Of a stretch of DNA of 7,446 nucleotides, positions 1 to 4,411 are shown piece after piece. Source of the DNA: DASTHV01 sp035718045 (GTDB lineage: Bacteria; Patescibacteriota; Saccharimonadia; Saccharimonadales; UBA10212). How positions within the stretch are numbered: the first letter of the stretch is position 1; each line of letters begins with the position of its first letter. The notes under the pieces were generated by a model. The model was not told where the DNA came from, did not search any database, and saw only the letters and a list, made by a program, of their open reading frames with translations. The translations under genes and the position numbers were made by a program. The stretch is from positions 1 to 7,446 of the forward strand of contig DASTHV010000050.1 in NCBI GenBank assembly GCA_035718045.1, in the 5' to 3' direction.

Positions 1-1
1 C

Positions 2-1963
2 TGGCCAACAAATCTGACGTTTCGTAATAACTTCTTTGGGTCTGACCAGAACCCGACATTTAGCTCCGGAATACCTGACTGTACCGGCTATGTGTGGGCA
101 TATAATACCCACCACGACACCCCTGGTGATTCCTGTATCGCCAATGGCACTTGGATTGGCAATCTAGCCCCACGGCCAGGCTATTACACCTGCGAGGGCA
201 CTCATACCAAGAATGTCTGGCAGGACTCAATTAACTATACTTGCGGCAGCGACAAAGTGATAGTCGGCACGCGCTTTGCCAGCGATTCCCTCGGGTTAGG
301 CGGCTCTGACGGCTTTCACCTGACCGCTTCGTCGCCGGCCATTGACGCAGCAGAATCTGGCGGCTACTGCACCTCGACCCTGGGCGCGAAAGATATCGAT
401 GGCAACAGCCGACCTCAGGGCGCCGCCTGCGACGCCGGGGCTGACGAATATACGCCAAGCGCCAATGTTTGGATATCGGCCACGGGCAGCGATACCACTT
501 GCGTCCGAGGTGATTCCACCAAGCCCTGCGCCAGCTTCAATAAAGCCTGCTCAATCGCTCAAGGCGGCGACATTGTCCAAGTGGCCGATGGCACTTATCC
601 TAGTCAAGATCTATCAACCTGTACCGGCAAAACTTCGACTGTGACTTTTAAACCGGTCAGCGGCCACGAATGTCCTTATTCAGCGGCTACGCCCTGGAGC
701 AGCTTGCCGGCTCAAAACTCTGATACCAGTTGCGATGTGACACTTGGCGATTTAACCCTTTATAACCAAAGCTATCCATCAATGACCACGCCTACCGATA
801 TAGTTAACTCCAGCTTAAAAAACCTGGACTTCGAAGGCATGTACGCCACCACCGTTACGGTCGGTTTCGCCCACAACATAACCTTAGATCATATGGCAGC
901 CACGGACTTTTATGTGTCGGCCAGTGATACTGTCACTATTCAAAACAGCGATTTCGGGAATGTCTATAACGGCGACTGTTCCACGGTATCCAACCGCGGC
1001 AATACGCCCACTCCATACCCAGATTCGTCGAACGTGACCATAAAAGGTAATATCTTTCATGATTCGATGCGTTTAACTTCCGCCCAAAGCCATCCGGACG
1101 GCCTATTTATCCAAGGACTTAACGGCGGTGTTATAGATGGCAATGTTTTTTACCGGGACGCTGTCTTGCCGCTGTACTTGAATTCAGTCGCCGGGGGATC
1201 GATTCAAAACATCTCGATTACCAATAATCTTATCCACGATGTGGTCGATATGACGGACACCGGTTCCTCCACCTTAAGTCAGCCGCAGGGGAATTTCTCG
1301 CCCCAAACTATTAGTCTAGGCGACAACAACATTAGCAACATTACAGTGGCCTTTAATAGCGTTTCCGGCTGGATCAGGCGTCAGGATAATACTCAATCCG
1401 GCGGAAATGGCACCGGCACTACGACTAATCTGCAGGTCTACGGCAATATCGCCCAAGGCTACGTTTATGGCAATAGCTATGGCTGTTCAATTAACACCGC
1501 TTTTGACTACAACTACTGGTACGGCGGCAGCGGCAGTAAGTGCGGCATACACGATTCGCTAGGTAGCGGCAGTTCGCCGTTTACGGTCGCAGATACCTGG
1601 ACCGCCTCGGGGTCATACTATACGGTGGCTCCCGGCAACTACTCTTTAAAAACCGCCACTGTGCCGATAGACTTTGTGCCCACCAGCTTTTGTACGGCCA
1701 ATGCCGGTATTTGTCCCACTGCCGATTTCAGCAGTTTAGCCCGCCCCTATGGAGCGGCATACGACGCCGGGGCCGAAGAGCTGGGAGCGACCGGAACACC
1801 CACCACCCCAGGCGATCTCAATAGTGACGGCCACGTCAACATCACCGATCTATCCATAATACTGACAAATTGGGCTACATCTAATCCTACCTGTGACCTC
1901 AACGCTAACGGCACAGTCGACATCTTTGACTTATCCATTTTGCTCAGTCACTTCGGTATCTAA
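2..1963 (+). CDS. Secreted right-handed beta-helix protein with C-terminal dockerin-like domain (5' end outside window)
   Basis: The frame is open from the window edge (codons WPTNLTFRNNFFG before the GTG at 92), so the gene starts upstream and 653 residues of its C-terminal part are visible. Two tandem modules can be seen. The first ends around residues 110-150 with SSPAIDA and DIDGNSRPQGAACDAGADEY, the signature of 'choice-of-anchor Q' module ends. The second opens with ISATGSDTTCVRGDSTKPC, a typical start of a parallel beta-helix module, runs through Asn/Ser/Thr-rich coils (VTIQNSDFGN, VTIKGNIFHD, ISITNNLIHD), and ends with ARPYGAAYDAGAEE. Residues 604-653 carry two EF-hand-like dockerin loops, GDLNSDGHVNITDLSIIL and CDLNANGTVDIFDLSILL. 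Many cysteines suggest disulfides and an extracytoplasmic site. Such folds bind or cleave polysaccharide or act as adhesins; no catalytic residues are identifiable. No signal peptide or cohesin partner lies in the window. Confidence 0.88.
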   Translation, partial: WPTNLTFRNNFFGSDQNPTFSSGIPDCTGYVWAYNTHHDTPGDSCIANGTWIGNLAPRPGYYTCEGTHTKNVWQDSINYTCGSDKVIVGTRFASDSLGLGGSDGFHLTASSPAIDAAESGGYCTSTLGAKDIDGNSRPQGAACDAGADEYTPSANVWISATGSDTTCVRGDSTKPCASFNKACSIAQGGDIVQVADGTYPSQDLSTCTGKTSTVTFKPVSGHECPYSAATPWSSLPAQNSDTSCDVTLGDLTLYNQSYPSMTTPTDIVNSSLKNLDFEGMYATTVTVGFAHNITLDHMAATDFYVSASDTVTIQNSDFGNVYNGDCSTVSNRGNTPTPYPDSSNVTIKGNIFHDSMRLTSAQSHPDGLFIQGLNGGVIDGNVFYRDAVLPLYLNSVAGGSIQNISITNNLIHDVVDMTDTGSSTLSQPQGNFSPQTISLGDNNISNITVAFNSVSGWIRRQDNTQSGGNGTGTTTNLQVYGNIAQGYVYGNSYGCSINTAFDYNYWYGGSGSKCGIHDSLGSGSSPFTVADTWTASGSYYTVAPGNYSLKTATVPIDFVPTSFCTANAGICPTADFSSLARPYGAAYDAGAEELGATGTPTTPGDLNSDGHVNITDLSIILTNWATSNPTCDLNANGTVDIFDLSILLSHFGI

Positions 1964-1970
1964 GCCTCAA

Positions 1971-2019
1971 TAAGCCATTTAGTACGAGTACTATAAGGCT
2001 AGTTAACAGATAGCTTTTT
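1971..2019 (+). terminator. Weak hairpin cluster after the beta-helix gene, possible terminator
   Basis: Just past the stop codon, TAGTAC (1980-1985) and GTACTA (1988-1993) are complementary with only two bases between them. They are flanked by AGCC (1973-1976) and GGCT (1997-2000). A short stem GCTA (1998-2001) with TAGC (2011-2014) is followed by five T (2015-2019). The stems are short and AT-rich, so termination here would be inefficient. The stronger hairpin at 2107-2151 may be the real end of this transcript. Confidence 0.25.
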
Positions 2020-2067
2020 ACTTGATAAGGGTTTAATGCCTCTAGACTATAAGATCGAGATTGTTTA

Positions 2068-2096
2068 TTGACATGAGCAAGTTAAGATGATACCAT
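2068..2096 (+). promoter_or_regulatory. Sigma70-type promoter upstream of the KGG gene
   Basis: A perfect -35 box TTGACA (2068-2073) is followed after 17 nt by TACCAT (2091-2096, four of six matches to TATAAT). TG at 2088-2089 gives an extended -10 (TGATACCAT). Transcription would start near 2103. The next 50 nt contain a terminator-like hairpin, so transcription into the small gene may be attenuated. No better promoter is visible between that hairpin and the start codon. Confidence 0.6.
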
Positions 2097-2106
2097 AAGC
2101 ATAGTT

Positions 2107-2151
2107 TCAGGTAAGAAAGAGGGTCCTAGCGGGCCCTTTTTGTGTACCTGA
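2107..2151 (+). terminator. Strong intrinsic terminator-like hairpin in the leader of the KGG gene
   Basis: The core stem is GGGTCC (2121-2126) with GGGCCC (2131-2136), one G-T wobble and loop TAGC. AAAGA (2116-2120) continues the stem by pairing with TTTTT (2137-2141). An outer stem TCAGGTA (2107-2113) with TACCTGA (2145-2151) extends it across a small internal loop, giving about 18 pairs in all. The five-T run makes it look like a rho-independent terminator. It may end the beta-helix transcript, attenuate the promoter at 2068, or both. Confidence 0.65.
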
Positions 2152-2185
2152 TTGGTGGAAATATCAATTAAAAGAGGTAATTAAG

Positions 2186-2389
2186 ATGTCAGGAACAAAA
2201 GCTGGCGGCCAGAAAGCAGCCGCTACCAATAAAGCCAAGTATGGTCCAGATTTCTATGCCCGTATCGGGCAAATGGGTGGCAAACTGGGTCACACTGGCG
2301 GCTTTTTTGCCGACCGTGAGCTGGCCCGCAAAGCTGGTCAGGTTGGTGGCCGCATTTCTCGCCGCGGCGCCGCCAAAAAAGCTGCCTAG
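2186..2389 (+). CDS. Small KGG-repeat protein (stress-protein / Con-10-like family)
   Basis: This 67-residue protein is rich in Gly, Lys and Ala and contains three copies of the short KGG-type motif: TKAGGQKAA (4-12), GQMGGKLGHTGGF (28-40) and KAGQVGGRISRRG (49-61). Proteins of this type include YciG-like general stress proteins and the fungal conidiation protein Con-10, along with many uncharacterised small bacterial and phage proteins. Their molecular role is poorly known. There is no signal peptide or membrane segment, and the basic C-terminus (SRRGAAKKAA) could contact nucleic acid, which is inference. The start is supported by AGAGG (2173-2177) eight bases before the ATG. The gene stands alone, with a hairpin before it and a strong terminator right after it. 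Its length is normal for the family. Confidence 0.85.
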   Translation: MSGTKAGGQKAAATNKAKYGPDFYARIGQMGGKLGHTGGFFADRELARKAGQVGGRISRRGAAKKAA

Positions 2390-2401
2390 AAACAGCGACA
2401 C

Positions 2402-2450
2402 AAAAACTACCTACGGCAAGCTTAGCTCGCCTAAGGTAGTTTTTGTTTTT
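2402..2450. terminator. Bidirectional intrinsic terminator between convergent genes
   Basis: AAAAACTACCT (2402-2412) and AGGTAGTTTTT (2434-2444) are a perfect 11-bp inverted repeat. An inner stem GGC (2415-2417) / GCC (2429-2431) plus AGC / GCT continues it. On the plus strand the T-run continues as TTTTTGTTTTT (2440-2450). On the minus strand the same stem ends in TTTTTGTG. It sits between the KGG gene (+) and the peptidase gene (-), so it can serve both. Confidence 0.85.
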
Positions 2451-2451
2451 G

Positions 2452-2523
2452 GCGCATTACGGCGTCAGAGCCTGCGCTACTCGCTCAATGTATTTAAATA
2501 CACTTCACTCCGTTGCTCGGCTC
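2452..2523. repeat. Palindromic intergenic element downstream of the peptidase gene
   Basis: The core TGTATTTAAATACA (2489-2502) is a perfect 14-bp palindrome. It lies at the exact centre of a wider imperfect dyad whose ends GAGCC (2468-2472) and GGCTC (2519-2523) also pair. Next to it GCGCA (2452-2456) pairs with TGCGC (2473-2477). On the minus strand this is the 3' untranslated part of the peptidase transcript before the terminator. It could be a repetitive extragenic palindrome or an operator. Copy number cannot be judged from the window. Confidence 0.45.
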
Positions 2524-2551
2524 TTCCTTGTATTGCATCCAAACGCTGCTC

Positions 2552-3073
2552 CTAGGCATTTTTTTTGGAGTTTGCCTGCCGTCGATACGCACGGGAGAAA
2601 CGGCGGCTGGACACCTGCCACTGCGTGCCGCAGTTAAAGCATTTATAATCTGATGAGTTGGTTTGCATGACATGCATGCCACAGGTGGGACACTTGCTGC
2701 GGCGGTGCAGCCAGTCGCGGTAAGTATCCAGACAGTTTTGAATATGGTCGTCGTCGATTTTAATCTTGTATTTGCGGCCGATTTTGGCAGCCAAGTGCCA
2801 AGCGTCGCTCTCTAATTTAAGCAGTTCAAAGTCGCTATGGTAGGTGTGGTGACCCAGCAGGGCGTGGGATAGCTCGTGCAGGATTCCGTATCGCAAATCA
2901 TTAGCCGGCTGCGAGGGGTTATAGGTGATAGCGTGGCTGCGCGGCGACCAGTGTTCGTGCGGGCCGGCCACGAATTTAAACTGCGGATAATCTCGCGCAA
3001 CCCTATCTACAAGTGCTTCAACAGGTTGCGCCGTTTTCCGTTTTCCGTTTTCCGTTTTCCGTGCGTTTACCAT
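2552..3073 (-). CDS. ImmA/IrrE-like (HExxH) metallopeptidase with C-terminal zinc ribbon
   Basis: This 173-residue protein has a zinc-protease motif HELSHALLGH at 66-75. A downstream LESDAWHLAAK (87-97) supplies the likely third zinc ligand, Glu88, in the arrangement of the ImmA/IrrE (M78) group; SprT-like proteins are the alternative. A treble-clef or zinc-ribbon motif follows: CPTC (128-131) and CFNC (145-148). The C-terminus is basic (SSRRFSRAYRRQ), which suggests DNA or protein-complex contact. Relatives cleave repressors after a signal; no XRE-type repressor is encoded nearby, so the substrate is unknown. The first 14 residues come from 7-bp tandem repeats and look dispensable. ATG at 3073 is the first start after an in-frame stop at 3083-3085. 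Ribosome binding is weak (AGG 4 nt upstream). It follows the ROK gene on the same strand, 84 nt downstream, probably in the same transcript. Confidence 0.75.
   Translation of the reverse strand: MVNARKTENGKRKTAQPVEALVDRVARDYPQFKFVAGPHEHWSPRSHAITYNPSQPANDLRYGILHELSHALLGHHTYHSDFELLKLESDAWHLAAKIGRKYKIKIDDDHIQNCLDTYRDWLHRRSKCPTCGMHVMQTNSSDYKCFNCGTQWQVSSRRFSRAYRRQANSKKNA
3031..3061. repeat. Heptanucleotide tandem array CCGTTTT x4.4
   Basis: Four exact copies of CCGTTTT (3031-3058) plus a partial fifth (3059-3061) lie inside the 5' end of the peptidase gene. They are read on the minus strand as GGAAAAC units that encode KTENGKRKT. Because 7 is not a multiple of 3, gain or loss of one unit would shift the reading frame relative to the ATG at 3073. 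Confidence 0.9.
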
Positions 3074-3095
3074 GACCTGCTTTCAGTTCTTCATA

Positions 3096-3155
3096 GTAAA
3101 TGGTTAATTGTAAACGGTAAACCGGTGGTAAATGGTGAATGGTAAACAGTAAATG
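3096..3155. repeat. Degenerate heptanucleotide array, consensus GTAAATG/GTAAACG, 8 copies
   Basis: Successive units are GTAAATG, GTTAATT, GTAAACG, GTAAACC, a 4-nt GGTG break, then GTAAATG, GTGAATG, GTAAACA and GTAAATG. The array fills nearly all of the gap between the ROK stop codon (3158-3160) and the peptidase gene. Its rotated unit GGTAAAC differs at one base from GGAAAAC, the reverse-strand unit of the array at 3031-3061, so the two arrays are imperfectly complementary to each other. An isolated exact GTTTACC sits at 3065-3071. Confidence 0.85.
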
Positions 3156-3157
3156 GA

Positions 3158-4000
3158 TTAAGCATTTTGCTTAATGTATTCGTAACAACCATAGATGACG
3201 GCTTCCTCTGGCCGCTGGGCCTTGAGCAGGGGAGGCGTGGGCACCAGCGGGTTATTAATTTGCTTTAATTCTGTTTCCAGATACTTCTGGAACTTCTCAA
3301 AGTGGGCGCCCACGCCGCCGCCGATAACTACTACGTCCGGCTGGACGGTAGCCAATAGGTCTTCAAAACCCAGCGTCAGATCTTTAGCGTAAGCTTTCCA
3401 GGTATTCTCGTCTTCTATCTCTGAAGCTAGTTTGCCGTAACGCGCCAGCAGGGCCTTACCGGAGGCGAACGATTCCCACTTCATCTCTTTGCCTTCGTAT
3501 TCAAACAACATAGCGCCTGGTTCAAAAACTGCGAAATCGGCTGGAATTATATCATTAATGATAACTGCACCGCCTATTCCTGTGCTTAAGGTTATATAAA
3601 GCACCTTATGATACTTTTTATGAAGTAGAATAGCTTCGCTTAAGCCGGCCAATTTGGCGTCATTATGGAATATGACCCGTGTATTTGGCATTAGTCCCTG
3701 AAGATCGGCTTTAACTGGGATATCTTGCCACGGCAGATTGCCAAAACGGATACCGACACCTTTGTCTAAATCCAGGCGGCCGGGCAGGGCGATGCAGCAG
3801 TGGCTGAAGTTGAACTTGGCTAGGTCGCCGTTCAGCTGGTCGGCAATATCATCTTTGAATCTGGCGTAATCCGGGTTGGTAGCAATCTTTTGCTTAAAAA
3901 TAATTTGGCCGTCGGGGCTGAACACGGCGAATAATGTCTTGGTTGCTCCCACGTCGATAGCTAAGTAGGTTTGTTGCCCCATTTGCTGTAATTCTATCAT
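3158..4000 (-). CDS. ROK-family sugar kinase (glucokinase-like), lacking the zinc motif
   Basis: This 280-residue protein has the actin/hexokinase ATPase fold. Phosphate-1 loop AIDVGATKT is at 14-22, ALPGRLD at 71-77, FHNDAKLAG at 111-119 with Asp114 as the expected catalytic base, phosphate-2 loop LSTGIGGAVI at 138-147, and the adenosine loop VVVIGGGVG at 223-231. The family normally carries a His followed by CxCGxxGC just before the ASG motif. Here EPGAMLFEYEGKEMKWESFASG (160-181, no Cys or His) replaces it, so the structural zinc and the His that helps sugar recognition are absent. It probably phosphorylates a hexose or hexosamine in the cytoplasm; the exact substrate is not readable. The start is ATG at 4000 or ATG at 3982 (MGQQTYLAID); neither has a well-placed ribosome site. 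AAGGAG at 4022-4027 is 21 nt away and partly inside a strong stem. Confidence 0.85.
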   Translation of the reverse strand: MIELQQMGQQTYLAIDVGATKTLFAVFSPDGQIIFKQKIATNPDYARFKDDIADQLNGDLAKFNFSHCCIALPGRLDLDKGVGIRFGNLPWQDIPVKADLQGLMPNTRVIFHNDAKLAGLSEAILLHKKYHKVLYITLSTGIGGAVIINDIIPADFAVFEPGAMLFEYEGKEMKWESFASGKALLARYGKLASEIEDENTWKAYAKDLTLGFEDLLATVQPDVVVIGGGVGAHFEKFQKYLETELKQINNPLVPTPPLLKAQRPEEAVIYGCYEYIKQNA

Positions 4001-4008
4001 CTTGGTAG

Positions 4009-4150
4009 TGACGCCCCAAGTCTCCTTCCAGACCGTCCGCGCGTGAACGGTCGTCTGCCTGAGCTGCGCATTGCATTATCGCATCTCCGCAGACGACCGG
4101 ACCGGCTCCACTGGGTTAAGCTCGAGTCTGCCAAGAGACTTGGGGCGTCA
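4009..4150. ncRNA. Structured element closed by a perfect 16-bp stem (unassigned RNA or palindromic repeat)
   Basis: TGACGCCCCAAGTCTC (4009-4024) and GAGACTTGGGGCGTCA (4135-4150) pair perfectly over 16 bp. Inside, CGGTCGTCTGC (4048-4058) pairs with GCAGACGACCG (4089-4099). That stem is capped by GAG/CTC and TGCG/CGCA (4061-4087) around an 11-nt loop. A competing hairpin GACCGT/ACGGTC (4031-4052) shares bases 4048-4052 with it. No protein gene here is convincing. The strand is undecided: on the minus strand this is the leader of the ROK gene and buries part of AAGGAG; on the plus strand it precedes the rpsA promoter. I saw no signature of RNase P, tmRNA, SRP, T-box or common riboswitches. The alternative is a short inverted-repeat element (MITE-like), but no target-site duplication is evident. 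Confidence 0.45.
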
Positions 4151-4164
4151 GACGCCAAAATTAC

Positions 4165-4252
4165 CTGGGGTGACGCGGAAGGAGGGCACCCCAGTCGCCC
4201 ACAGAGCTTGACTCGAGGACGACTGGGGGGTTGCCTTGAGCGGCAGGACCCC
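4165..4252. ncRNA. GC-rich stems that exclude one another (candidate switch, part of the same element)
   Basis: CTGGGGTG (4165-4172) pairs perfectly with CACCCCAG (4187-4194). The same 3' arm, as CCCCAGTCG (4189-4197), pairs perfectly with CGACTGGGG (4220-4228). A third stem GGGGT/ACCCC plus TGCC/GGCA (4227-4252, two-base bulge) fits only with the first. CTCGAGTC (4121-4128) can also pair with GACTCGAG (4210-4217), tying this part to the 16-bp-stem domain. Such alternatives resemble a regulatory RNA, but no ligand core is recognised. Confidence 0.35.
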
Positions 4253-4274
4253 AGGAATTTGCCGAAGAGAATGG

Positions 4275-4303
4275 TTGACTAAGAGAGGATAACACCTTAC
4301 AAT
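4275..4303 (+). promoter_or_regulatory. Strong sigma70-type promoter for rpsA-infB
   Basis: TTGACT (4275-4280, five of six) and TACAAT (4298-4303, five of six) are separated by the optimal 17 nt. Predicted transcription start is near 4310, giving a leader of about 100 nt before the rpsA start. It is the best promoter in the divergent gap. Confidence 0.75.
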
Positions 4304-4331
4304 TAAAGTTAATCTGCTTTATTAACTTTAA
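4303..4331. promoter_or_regulatory. Perfect 11-bp inverted repeat over the -10 box and start point (putative operator)
   Basis: TTAAAGTTAAT (4303-4313) and ATTAACTTTAA (4321-4331) are perfect complements with a 7-nt spacer. The left arm begins at the last base of the -10 box and covers the predicted start. There is no T-run after it on the plus strand, so it is not a good terminator. Its position fits a dimeric repressor site; as RNA only a truncated left arm would be transcribed. The regulator is unknown. Confidence 0.45.
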
Positions 4332-4341
4332 GGTAGCCAGG

Positions 4342-4401
4342 GAGCGATTCGCTCTATAGCAAGCATCTTTGATGTTGGTGCGCAGAAATATTTTGAAAGG
4401 A
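4342..4401 (+). promoter_or_regulatory. rpsA leader hairpins and ribosome binding site
   Basis: GAGCG (4342-4346, read GGAGCG) and CGCTC (4350-4354) form a small three-base-loop hairpin, and AGCATC/GATGTT (4363-4375) a weaker one. The ribosome site AAAGGA (4396-4401) lies 10 nt before TTG at 4412 and fixes that start, since no ATG or GTG with a comparable site exists nearby. S1 autoregulates its own mRNA in Enterobacteria; whether this leader does so is inference. Confidence 0.5.
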
Positions 4402-4411
4402 ACTGATTACA

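Noticed and set aside
342..644. 100-codon plus-strand frame within the beta-helix gene
   Set aside because: It overlaps conserved module-end motifs in the main frame; low-complexity Ala/Pro content and no ribosome site mark it as a shadow.
3031..3155. CRISPR array
   Set aside because: The units are 7 bp and contiguous, with no spacers of constant length, so this is a simple tandem repeat.
4009..4256. RNase P RNA, tmRNA, SRP RNA, T-box or TPP riboswitch
   Set aside because: No conserved RNase P cores, no tmRNA tag frame or T-arm, no SRP GGAA apical region and no T-box TGGNACCGCG. A GGGGTGCC on the minus strand recalls the TPP element, but the CTGAGA and other conserved parts are missing.
4043..4282. 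79-codon open frame (+, GTG start) in the divergent gap
   Set aside because: It runs through the nested inverted repeats, has no ribosome site, an odd Arg/Pro-rich composition and no recognisable motif. The pairing structure explains the sequence better.
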